Assembly (NCBI GenBank): GCA_031216915.1
Contig: CM062289.1
Span: forward strand, 24,385,533-24,449,532
Length of the DNA: 64,000 nucleotides
Origin: Pictodentalium vernedei
Lineage: Eukaryota > Mollusca > Scaphopoda > Dentaliida > Dentaliidae
Direction: 5' to 3'
Position numbers and translations under genes: made by a program. How positions within the stretch are numbered: position 1 is the stretch's first letter; each line of letters starts with the position of its first letter. Below are positions 29,414 to 39,082 of the stretch, piece by piece. Below the pieces are notes generated by a model, which saw only the letters and a program-made list of their open reading frames with translations, was not told the origin of the DNA and did no database searches.

Positions 29414-31246
29414 TGTTACCGGACCAGTTTATGTGGGTTCATACCAATAATAAAATCCAGAATATCAGTCAACAATTTATTAAATGATACCACGTCACTA
29501 TAAATACCATAAAATTACCCTGAAAATATACATAAAGAATAACAGGTCATGAAAAATATAAAAATTAGAATTACTTACATAATAAAACTTCATTTACTTT
29601 CATGACATTCATCACATTATTCATACGTAAACATACCCGTTTCAATCTTCCATCCATAGTTGGTACTCCATCAGTGCAAACGAAACACCTCCAACACACT
29701 TAAATACAAGTCCAGTTATTACAAGCAAAAAGTAAATAATACTGTTGATATCTTGATTGAAGCATGCTACGAAACTTCAGCTAAAGAGTGCTTAATGAAC
29801 CAACAGTTCTAAATGATAGCTGATATGGGCAGCCATTCATAGAACTTACTTCAATTGAATTGAATTGAAGTGCAGTTGAATTCGATTTCACAACTGTGAT
29901 GAAACAATCTATGAAATCAGGTTCGACCAATGACTGAGAACTATTATTATAATGTTATTCTGTTATATACTTATAGTTTCAACAGTCTCGAAAATAAATG
30001 GTTATGCACATGCTTGACTTTACAACTTTGTCATGTACCGCCGTTGTGCATCATGCATAAAATTTAAGTTAATTAAAATAATTATATTACATTTAAATAA
30101 AATATCTCCTGGTGTAATGTACACTGATCCAGTATATAATCAACTGGTAATAATCTAACTGATCTATCCTTGTAGAGTAGCACTAGTCTACTTCAAGGGA
30201 ATTATGTGTAAACAGTATGATTGTAATTTAGTGCTATACTAGTAGAAAAGCACTAGTATGCATTTCCATGCTTTTTTTTAACAGAAATTATATAAATAGA
30301 GGCATACCCTATGGGTGACACAGAGGCTTCACGAAAGCTGCTACTCACTACATCTGAATTTGAAGTAACCAGTATGGATATCTGTAATACAAATTGATAC
30401 ATAGTTACAAAGAAGTTAAAATGATATCATTCACCTGCAAGAACTATGAGAACAGGCAATTCACACAATGACACATAATTGTGTTTTATACTGTATCTAT
30501 TTCTGATTATTACTGTATTTGTAGAGAAATGAAAGCCTTCTCCAGTTTGACAACTCTGTACACATAAATTCACCTTATAATGAAATTCGATTTGAATGAA
30601 CTTCTTTAATCTTTCATAGTTGAGAGAGAGTACAAGCCTCTTTAAATTTATCAGAATTACAATGGCGAGTGAGCCTCCTTAAATCCAACAACAACAAACA
30701 ACTCACTCGAGTGACAGATCAAACTGAGTTAATCCAACAGTTTTTTTGAAGCTTTAATTCCACTTTATTTAAACATCGATCTTATTTAGTTATGAGATAT
30801 GATATTCAGAAACATTTCAACTTACCAACTCTATAAAAAGAAATTCTGATCTTGTGAGCTAGTTAATTTAATTTATGACTTATTCTGACCAGGCAACAAA
30901 GGAGGAATGACAACAAAGGAAAGTCGAGCGTAATTACCTTTCCTGATTTCAAAGGATTAACATTCCTGAATTCATTGACAGGTGGCGTCCCAAATTATAT
31001 TATCTTACAGATTAAAGATCGAGTACCTTGAGTACAGTTGTGCTCAAAACATTCTGTCACCTCATACACACACAAATTCGCTGCGCCTGCTGTGCAACTG
31101 TATTGTAGTGAAATGTGTGGTTTAGTAAATCTGCATGCAAACAATAGTTGGCATAAAACACAAATTAAAAGTATATTCTTACTATTAATGTATAGCATAC
31201 TTATGCTTACATTTCATGGAAAGCATCAATTTCTGAGCCGTCCACA
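29414..31246 (-). repeat. LTR of element A (5' LTR)
   Basis: 1833 bp, partner of 19920-21755; followed by the GTAG duplication. Confidence 0.95.
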
Positions 31247-31339
31247 GTAGCGCCGCCACTGGTCATTTCGTCCGAATGTAATAACTTTATATGTAATATT
31301 TGATGCTGCGATTCTATGCTGATCGTATGTTTTTATCAC

Positions 31340-32977
31340 GGGTATGGGACAAGTCGCCGTCGGGACAACTCGCCGTCCGACGATTTTTACGGCGACTTGT
31401 CCCGTTTTTTTTTTGTTTTTTTTTAATTTATTTTTTTATTATTTTATTTTTTGGGGTGAAATATTGTTAAATTTATCACTTACTAACCTGTAGAGTATTT
31501 TCACCAATAAATCCGACCTCCATGAATTGAAAGAAATGAACAGAATTAAATCCACGACATGAAAGTCCCACCTTGAACTAAACTGTCCCCTGCAACATTT
31601 TCAGAAGAATGATTTTGTTGAAAATGAAATAAAAGTAATCGTCAGCTTTGATTAAGTTGATGTGTTCTCAATTGCCGGTTGCTACTAAAGGTTGGTTGTA
31701 ATCACTGTGTTTTTAGGCGCTGATATAAAGTGATTGGTTTTCAGTCGTCGGCTACTACAATATGGTTTCTGTAATGATTTTGTTTTGGTTTGGTGATGGC
31801 TTCTCAATTAACCAAGATCACAGTTATTTCAGAGTGTTTTGGGGTTCCCTTTTATTTGCCGACCTGATCTTCTCTAAATATAGTCAGACGGCAAGACTCA
31901 GCATCATTTCCAAAATGCCTTCATATTTTTGTATCCAATGCAACAGAAAAGTTAGACCACGACAACATGCTGTTGACAGCTCTTTGGCAAGCAGTTAGAG
32001 AGGTTGGAGCCAAGCCGTGTACAGGTATGTAACGAGGATCGGGCTCCAGACTGCCTACAGAGAAGGGGAACCTGTACACGATTTCATTCGCCAGATACTA
32101 GCGTTACCATTCCTGTCGGCTCTTCATATCCGAGAAACCTTTGAAGCCTTGTACAACAAAACTCAGCCAGAGACGAAACTCAGAGACTTCATGGACTATG
32201 TCCAGAGACAATGGGTAGATTCCGCAACTTTCAGCCACCCATACGGTCCGGACCAATAACGACATTGAAGGTGAGTTTTTTTCTCATTCTGTCTCTCTCT
32301 CTATCTCTCTCTCTCTCTCTCTCCCTCTTGCTCTCCCCCCCCCCTCTCTATCTCTCTATGTAAATATGCTTATAACCAAAAGTTTTTTTCCCTATTACAG
32401 CTTGGCATCGGCGTCTGAACACACTTGGGACCAGATTGAGTTTTTACAAATTGGTACCGGCTCTACAGACAGAAGCAGAAAATGTCGAATTAAGAGTCCA
32501 GGCATCTAGAGACGTACGCACGCTCCAAATACACAAAAATGTCCCAGAAGATCCAGAAGTATTGGGACGAATATATGTCAGACCCTCCATCACTATCAAC
32601 TTCAGCCTTTTTGAAAAAATGTTCCTCTGTTTATGTTAAATAATTGTCTTTCCTTAAATGTATCATGTATAACTCTGTGATTTAAAAAAAAATGTATGTG
32701 TTAAATCATTATTGTTAACTATTGTTACATGTCTTTGTTGTGAAGAATATATATAATTAAATAATAAAGATAATAAAATATATGCCGCTAGTTACTTGTC
32801 ACTTACAACCCCATGAGTTATGAGTATTAATAAAGATAATTTAATCCTATTCCGCGTATTACTTCTCAACTACCACCCCACGGCGACTTGTCCCGACGGC
32901 GACTTGTCCTGACGGCGACTCGTCCCACCTTGGGTACGGCGAGTTGTCCCGACGGCGAGTTGTCCCGTTCCCTTTAG
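31340..32977 (+). mobile_element. Small MULE with CGCCGTC subterminal repeats
   Basis: The left end has tandem GGGACAA(C/G)TCGCCGTC units (31346-31400). The right end has five in inverse orientation (32880-32970). Inside, on the plus strand, are CIQCNRKVRPRQ near 31935 and MULE-like C-terminal text ending VRTNNDIE, then a clean intron, then AWHRRLN. The catalytic region between is missing, so it is non-autonomous. The host flanks GGTAT and TTCCC show no duplication. Confidence 0.75.
31929..32640 (+). pseudogene. MULE protein fragment with preserved intron
   Basis: The exon text from CIQCNRKVRPRQHA runs, after a stop near 31998, into AYREGEPVHDFIRQILALPF and FMDYVQRQWVDSATFSHPYG. The frame splits at 32270/32271. 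GT..AG bases 32271-32400 behave as a 130-bp intron containing a CT microsatellite. Exons join in phase to read NNDIE then AWHRRLN, matching the conserved RTNND(V/I)EGWHRRLN motif of MULE-like proteins, which carries the catalytic Glu. The downstream text continues to the stop near 32640. The splice junction falls inside the catalytic motif. Confidence 0.75.
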
Positions 32978-34216
32978 CACTACCAGGCAGGTTCAAGGTC
33001 CACACCCAGGTTGGCTTCCTCTTTCGAACTTTCTCCCTTTCTCTGTATATCTCCCTTTGTCTCCAATTCTAACTTGCTTTACTTTAACAGACCAGGTTTG
33101 AACAAAAATACAAATGTGCACATGTCATTGATCCTACTGTATTAATATTTTATGAAAATGTTGCATGTGAAAACGACCTAGTATAAGCTTTTCAGCTTCC
33201 TGTCGAATCCACCTTTTATGTTGCTGTATTTTGTATATTCGGTTGAAGATATTGGATAAATATTGTTTAAACTAATACGAAACTCAATGCTCACTTTTTT
33301 GTAATCTTTCTTCTGCCATACCGACATAATTCCACAACAAAGAGAGAGAGAGTTGTTTAATGTCATCACCTGGGCGTATAAAACCATGGATCGACAGCAG
33401 CTGGACAGATGGTCTCTTGATGATTTTAAAGGTGCCGTTTAAGTACCATGTCTTGACATTTGCTCACAACTGCAATTGTTGGTCGGTGGCAAATATCAAA
33501 TGTCTCTGGTCGTCAAGTCTAATATCATCTCTCAGGAGTACATTGTTAGCTTGTGCGGTGTAATCTGTGTCTAACTGAAATTATAGGAGAAGAGAAGGGT
33601 AAGTTTACAGCCAGAAGAACATGGGGTATATATATACATGTATGTTTGTGTGTCTGAAAGGCAAGATTAAATGACAAGATAATATTTTGTAAAACGTGAA
33701 TTTTATGAGAAGAGGAGGGTAAGTTTACAGCCAGAAGAACACGGGGTATATATAAGAGATAAATTAATGTTCCGCCACTTCGTTTAGATTTACCGTTCCA
33801 AGTTTTTTGACTCTACCCACCTTCCTGTTTACAAGGAGCGAAAACGTGTTTTTAGCGATCTGCAATTCTATGACGTCTTATGTTACAAATCCTGATATTA
33901 ATTCCACCTCAGTGTCAGATTTTATCGTTAAATATTATTAGAATATCGCTCCACTTTTAGTAAACCTCTCCCCTTCATTTTTATAAAGTTACAAATACTT
34001 TTGTCGTCCCACACCCCTCGCTTCGTTCGTTCATTGAATGCAAGACAATTCGTTCCTTTACCGGTTCATTTCGCACCTGTTTTAGAAACCCTTTGCTGAC
34101 GCCCTCTATATCGTCTTTTCTTTCTATTTTCAGTCTTTACCGAACTAATGTATTGTGTTCGATAAGATATGCACACCTTTCAGAGAATTAAAATAAGAAA
34201 TATTACTCCTACATTG
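32978..34216. other. No gene; short direct duplication inside
   Basis: Apart from a 40-45 bp direct repeat, GGGTAAGTTTACAGCCAGAA plus following bases at 33598 and 33718 (offset 120), nothing recognisable. Confidence 0.6.
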
Positions 34217-34220
34217 GTGT

Positions 34221-34642
34221 TGTTGTGTCCTTTGATTTCATCTGGCTTTAATGTTCGAGTCTTCCCCTGTGACGTCATGATATTCTATCTGTGATATTTT
34301 TAGTATTTTAGCTGTATGGACGTTTCTGATTGGACTGAAATGAATTGTTGGACGTCCTAGTTATATTGGCGATTTTCATTGGACCGTGAAGCAGAACGGC
34401 GGGAAGAGAAGTTGTTTTCCTCACTCCATACTTTGATTTATCATCGGCTGGACGTCACCTTGAGATCTGTGAAGATCAGTTAGAGATTTGCGAAGATCAG
34501 TTTATCCAAGTCTGTTGGGCTGAGACGGAAGCTTTCGACGCCATCGAGACTAGCAACCTCGACCTTTAGCGGAGCAGCATACTTGGGTAATTATTGAATA
34601 TTGTAGATTTGCATTCTATTTTATTATAGAAATGACATTTCA
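34221..34642 (+). repeat. 5' LTR of element B
   Basis: 422 bp, TGTTGTGTCC...GACATTTCA. It contains a perfect cAMP-response-element palindrome TGACGTCA and a tandem AGATC(T)GTGAAGATCAGTTAG-type repeat near 34461-34503. Confidence 0.96.
34270..34277 (+). promoter_or_regulatory. CRE palindrome in the LTR
   Basis: TGACGTCA, repeated in the 3' LTR at 44360-44367. CREB/ATF factors bind this site; its use here is inferred. Confidence 0.6.
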
Positions 34643-34643
34643 C

Positions 34644-34658
34644 TGGCGACGAGCGATG
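34644..34658 (+). promoter_or_regulatory. Probable primer binding site
   Basis: TGGCGACGAGCGATG starts one base after the LTR and begins with TGG, as expected for pairing to a tRNA CCA end. I cannot name the tRNA. Confidence 0.6.
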
Positions 34659-34740
34659 TTCTTTTGAACCTACTGGGAGATTATTGTCCCCCACTCGTAC
34701 GGGTGTATATTTATTCATTATTTTGCTTTTGCAAAATATG

Positions 34741-35425
34741 ATAAATAATAATAATAATAAATTTTCTATAGCGTAAAACCACCAGAGGTGCTCTAAAACG
34801 CTTTACAAACAGATTAAGCAAAACTCGACTGGAACAGATACGTTTTCAATTGTTTCTTAAATACATTTAAATTTGTTTGTAGTTGTATTTCAGGAGGAAG
34901 CATATTCCATAGGCGTGGGCCAGCAATTGAGAAAGCTCTCTCCCTTGCCAGGCCAGACCTAGTGAATGGTACGTTCAGTAAAAGACTGTTTGAGGAACGT
35001 AGACATCGTTTCGGAATGTGGCGGGAGACCAGCTCGCTCAAGTATGCAGGAGCGAGGCCATGGACACATTTGAATACCAACATGAGAATTTTAAAATGTA
35101 CTCTGCTCTGTATTGGAAGCCAATGGAGCTCCTTTAAGACAGGAGTGATGTGGTCAGACCGTTTGGCGCCAGTTACAATTCTGGCAGCAATATTCTGAAT
35201 TCCCTGCAACTGCTGTAACAAGTTAAGTGGCAGGCCAAGGAATAGAGAATTGCAATAATCCAACTGGGATGTTATGAAAGAGTGAACTAGCTGTTTCAAT
35301 GCTTTCTCACTGAGAAAAGCACGCAGTTTACTCAAATTTCGAAGTTGCCAAAAACATGATTTAGAAATCTTTTTGATATTCGATTCCAATGTGATATTGG
35401 AGTCGAATATGACGCCGATGTTTCT
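34741..35425 (-). pseudogene. 5'-truncated LINE fragment inserted in the leader
   Basis: On the minus strand: IGVIFDSNITLESNIKKISK, LVHSFITSQLDYCNSLFLGL, IQNIAARIVTGAKRSDHITP, LHWLPIQSRVHFKILMLVFK and AFSIAGPRLWNMLP. This is the RT thumb and C-terminus of a CR1/L2-like LINE, open from 35389 to 34814, ending in an AAT/ATA tail at 34741-34760. It lies antisense to element B between its PBS and gag, so it arrived after or rode along with B. Confidence 0.88.
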
Positions 35426-35869
35426 CGCACTGTCGCTTACCTTAGCGATCGATTTTTTGACGATCGTGTAGGAATTTGATCGAATTGTTGGCGATCAAGT
35501 TGATAGATCCAATATTGTTTTGGGTCACATAGTACGTGTGATTAGATTTCCGTACACACGGCGAATCACGTGACTTGAAGTGTCAGTTTTTCTTTTTGAC
35601 ATTAGGATATCCCACGATTTATCAATCGGGATCTCCTGGCCTTATTGAACAATTTTTTTTTCTTTTTCTTCTCTAAGTTGTAATTATGTTAAATTTCAAT
35701 TGATCTTTTTGTAAATAAAATAGGTATATTGCTGATTTCCCAATTAAATTTTTTTTTTTTTGGTTTTGAGAATTCAGCAAATTATATTGATAGATTACAA
35801 AAGTGGATTTTGTACTCATAGGATTACTTAAATAAATTTATTTATAAAGTATCCAAGTTTAGATAGAAG
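35426..35869 (+). other. Remaining 5' leader of element B
   Basis: No ORF; T-rich runs near 35650 and 35750. The gag ATG follows AGATGGCT at 35870. Confidence 0.6.
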
Positions 35870-36805
35870 ATGGCTTCTAATTTTCAATTAAAGATCAATA
35901 GCTGTACATGGGAAGACTTCCGCCTTGTATCATGTCATATATTTATCCCAATACATGACAGTAGAAAAACCTGGAATTGGCCATCAAGAATTAAATATGA
36001 TGGTAAATCCAAGTTTTCTGGGTTTATGGCCAAGTTTGATAGAATTATAAACCTGGAGGATATGGATGACAGTGATAAGATCACTGCATTCTGTTTTTGT
36101 TTGCAAGACAAGGCATTGGATTACTATGCTTTTTTAAACAAAACAAACCCAGATATTCAATTTCATGAATTAATAAAAAAATTTAAAATTAAATATGATT
36201 CACAACAACCACCTGAGGCATTGAGTGCTCAGTTTCACTCAATGGTTCAGGAAAAAGATGAAGAAATTACTGATTGGGCTGATAGGGTCCTGGATTTGGC
36301 AGTAAAAGTGTGGGTAGGATCTCCCCAGAATATTTTACATGGTCATGCTGTTTCGCGGTTCTGTCAAGGCTTGTATGATAAGGTGACAGGTGACTATGTT
36401 AATGGCCTGCAGTTACCTTCTCTAGAGCTGGCTGTTAACAAAGTCCGGTATATTCAAGCCAGTCACAATTTAACTAAGAAGGTCAGAACTGTGAAATTTC
36501 AAGACAGTGAATCTGAGGGGAGAATTGGAATACGGGAAGTCAGTAAAAATAATGATAAGTCATCCAATACTGACAATGGTTATAAAGTGCTGATGCAGCA
36601 AATACAGGAGTTGAAAAAAGAAGTCCAGAGTTTAAAAACTAGTACTGGAACACACAAACAAAAAATGAAGTTTAGGTACACAAAATCAGGGCAACCCATC
36701 TGCAATTCTTGTGGTTCTGCTGGGCACATAATGAGATTTTGCCCTAGTTTAAATGCTAAAAACCGAATGTCAAATAAAAATCAAAATGGCAATTCGGGAA
36801 ACTAG
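35870..36805 (+). CDS. gag: Element B gag with CCHC knuckle
   Basis: 311 aa. The capsid-like region has FSGFMAKFDRIINLEDMDDS, CFCLQDKALDYYAFL and FKIKYDSQQPPEALSAQFHS. A coiled segment (LMQQIQELKKEVQSLKT) precedes the zinc knuckle CNSCGSAGHIMRFC near the C-terminus. The frame is intact and closes with TAG exactly after a slippery heptamer. Forms the particle and packages RNA. Confidence 0.92.
   Translation: MASNFQLKINSCTWEDFRLVSCHIFIPIHDSRKTWNWPSRIKYDGKSKFSGFMAKFDRIINLEDMDDSDKITAFCFCLQDKALDYYAFLNKTNPDIQFHELIKKFKIKYDSQQPPEALSAQFHSMVQEKDEEITDWADRVLDLAVKVWVGSPQNILHGHAVSRFCQGLYDKVTGDYVNGLQLPSLELAVNKVRYIQASHNLTKKVRTVKFQDSESEGRIGIREVSKNNDKSSNTDNGYKVLMQQIQELKKEVQSLKTSTGTHKQKMKFRYTKSGQPICNSCGSAGHIMRFCPSLNAKNRMSNKNQNGNSGN
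36796..36802 (+). promoter_or_regulatory. -1 ribosomal frameshift site GGGAAAC
   Basis: In gag phase the codons are tcG GGA AAC TAG, a canonical X-XXY-YYZ slippery heptamer directly before the gag stop. Slipping by -1 enters the open frame LVRGGPAGRGSAQNGY. A small GCCGA/TCGGC hairpin follows at about 36821-36833. The same heptamer is used by type D retroviruses and FIV. Confidence 0.85.
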
Positions 36806-37915
36806 TGAGAGGCGGACCTGCAGGCCGAGGTTCGGCTCAAAATGGCTATTTACAAGGCTTAAATAATCATCCTTCAAATGTTGAAATTAATAATATTCAG
36901 GGTGTTTTGATCCCATCCCATTTGGGAGAGGAACAGCAGCCTGGACTATTCCACACCAATTTTCAAATTGAAAACGAGAAGGGAAATTTGGCTATGGCAC
37001 CTGTTACTTTAGGCACATCCGATTTGGGGGGGGGGGGGGGAGCCTAGTATGTCTAACAGAACCACAGGTGTGAATGGTGTTGCTGAAACTCCTCTGGATA
37101 CAGTTTGCCCATCCTATTTGGGAGGGGTGCAGTCTTCAGAGAAATCAATCAAGGATTCTGAAAATTTATCGGCTACCTTGCGTCCATCCTGTTTGGGAGG
37201 GATGCAGTCGTCTGGTGAATTAATGAATCTTTTTGATTGTAATTTGGATTCTATGCGTTCATCCTGTTTGGGAGGGATGCAGTCTCCACAAAAAGTTACA
37301 GAAAATGTTTGTGATCCTTTGGTAAGTCTTCTTGATTTAGCAAATGAGGACTGTTCACCAGTACTAATACAAAAGAATAATGCCATTAAAAACCAGCAGG
37401 AAAACACAGAGGTTGTAAATATGTATAAAGCAAAAGAGTGTTCATTTAAGCCTGAAAATAATAGTACCTCCAATGTTTTCTTGTTGGATTGTGCATTAGA
37501 GGAATTGGCCGAAAAGGGTGTTGTTGATTCGACTCCTGTATTGAATCCTTCCATTGTCAGTGCTGCAGGTAGTATTGAACATTTCCACGATGAGAGTGTC
37601 CTTGATTCAAGTTTTAAAGTGTTAAAAATTCATAGGGCTCTTATAACTGTACCTTTGAATTTAAATAACATTAAAATTGACGCTATCATTGACTCTGCAG
37701 CAGAAGTGTCGGTAATTTCAGAAGAAATTTATCGTGGGTTAAATCCACAACCTGCGATTGTCAAATCCTTGAGTTTGCAACTGGCTGCTAAAGACAGTAG
37801 TATGCCTGGGTTATATGTAGGACCTGTGAACTTGGGGTTGGGTGGCCAGGTATTTGAAGAATTCATATATGTTGCTCCCATTATGGACGACATGTTATTG
37901 GGATTCAATTTTTAA
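36802..37915 (+). pseudogene. pro: Element B linker and aspartic protease, frame broken at poly-G
   Basis: The -1 frame runs from 36802 to 37047, where a poly-G run of about 16 shifts phase. The next frame (from 37049) continues to 37915. The linker holds four PS(H/Y/C)LGG-type repeats. The protease active site reads IDAIIDSAAEVSVIS, a DSA variant of DTG/DSG, followed by the flap-like region. The text ends MDDMLLGFNF at a T-run that is one base out of phase with the following segment. Both breaks are in homopolymers. Confidence 0.8.
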
Positions 37916-39082
37916 GTAAACATGGTATTAAAATAGATTTATCAAAAAATGAACTTTTGTTAAATCATGAAAAGATAACTCTGAGTTGCGGGGAGATTCA
38001 GGATTTGATGAATACTGGTGTGTCTGGTGTAAAGAATACAAAAGTTTTAAAGGAGTCATCTTTCGAGCATATTTCTGATGCATCATCTGAGGAAATTATT
38101 GACACTAAAATTGTGGATTTTTCACCAGATCATACTGAAATTCAGTTAAAACCTCAAAAGTCATTGAATTCTGTTTCTTCCTCGGATTCTTCAGTTCTTT
38201 CGGGTATTAGAGACTCGGAAAATAATTCTGAAACATCATTACCTGACCATTTAACTGACTTGTTCAATAGATCAATTAAAAATTTGCCTGAATCTCAGCA
38301 TGGAAAAATAAAAAAAATGCTTGTTGAGTTTCAGGATGTTTTTGCCAAACATGATTTTGATTTAGGGAATTTTCATGCAGTGGAACATTCCATCCCTACT
38401 GGAGAGAGATGCAAAGCCTATTAAACTCCGAATGCGAAGGGTCCCCGATGCTTTTGCTGAGGAGGAGGAGGCAATACTGAATAAAATGCTGGAAGCTGGA
38501 ATTATACAGCCATCCACTTCTGAGTGGGCGACTGCCCCTGTTTTGATACGAAAAAGGGATCAAACTGTTAGGTGGTGCCTTGATTATAGGAAATTAAATT
38601 CTGTGACCGCCAAAGATTCTTTTCCGCTTCCGTTATTGACAGAATGTCTAGATGCCTTGACTGATAATGAATGGTGTTCTAAATTAGATTGCAATGAAGC
38701 ATATTATCAAATTAGGATCAAAGAAGAGGATCGTCACAAAACAGCATTTGTGACAAAATATGGGTTGTTTGAATTTGTTAGAATGAGTATGGGCCTTACT
38801 GGGGCAGTTGCTAGTTATTGTCGAGCAATGAATCTTGTTCTACAAGGTCTTCTATGGAAAACCACGTTGGCTTTTGTAGATGATTGTATGGTAATGGGAA
38901 AGGGGGTGGAAGGTCATTTAAGTAACCTACGGGAAGTTTTTTTAAGGTTACGAAAATATGGACTGAAATTAAAACCCCGTAAATGCATTTTATTCCAGAA
39001 AGAAGTACAATTTTTAGGCAGATTAGTTAGGGAGAATGGGCTGGAAATTGGGAATAGTGCAATTGATGTTATAAAAAATTGA
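37916..39082 (+). pseudogene. pol: Element B reverse transcriptase
   Basis: The connector (LSKHGIKIDLSKNELLL onward) lies in one frame to 38424. A GA-repeat of four extra bases near 38402-38412 shifts it into the RT frame: KLRMRRVPDAF, VRWCLDYRKLNSVTAKDSFP, KLDCNEAYYQIRI, GLFEFVRMSMGL and the catalytic AFVDDCMV. The frame meets an in-frame TGA at 39080-39082, where the family has Trp before P-RP, and then continues in the same phase. This copy cannot make full pol. Confidence 0.9.

Larger units (their letters stand above)
19920..31246 (-). mobile_element. Complete Gypsy-type LTR retrotransposon A
   Basis: 11.3 kb on the minus strand with LTRs at both ends, a 4-bp duplication GTAG (19916-19919 and 31247-31250), PBS, PPT, an SGNH-like ORF, gag and pol. 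LTRs start TGTTACCGG and end GTCCACA and differ at roughly 15 sites by eye over 1.83 kb, so insertion is recent. Two disabling changes are visible: a stop in the SGNH ORF and a one-base loss in pol. Confidence 0.95.
19199..31262. mobile_element. DNA-transposon-like shell split by a Gypsy insertion
   Basis: CCAGTGGCGGCGCCA at 19199 is mirrored by AGCGCCGCCACTGG ending at 31262. With the LTR element (19920-31246 plus GTAG) removed, the shell is about 730 bp, with GGGGGGCAA/GCCCCCC stretches just inside each end. The ends resemble hAT-type CAGTGGCGG termini, but no 8-bp target duplication was found, so the class is uncertain. It encodes nothing. Confidence 0.6.

Noticed and set aside
19191..31270. 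hAT assignment of the shell around element A
   Set aside because: Ends look hAT-like, but the 8-bp flanks do not match, so only a DNA-element-like shell is claimed.
33598..33760. GGTAAGT/TTTACAG pair as an exon or intron
   Set aside because: It is a short direct duplication with no coding text on either side.
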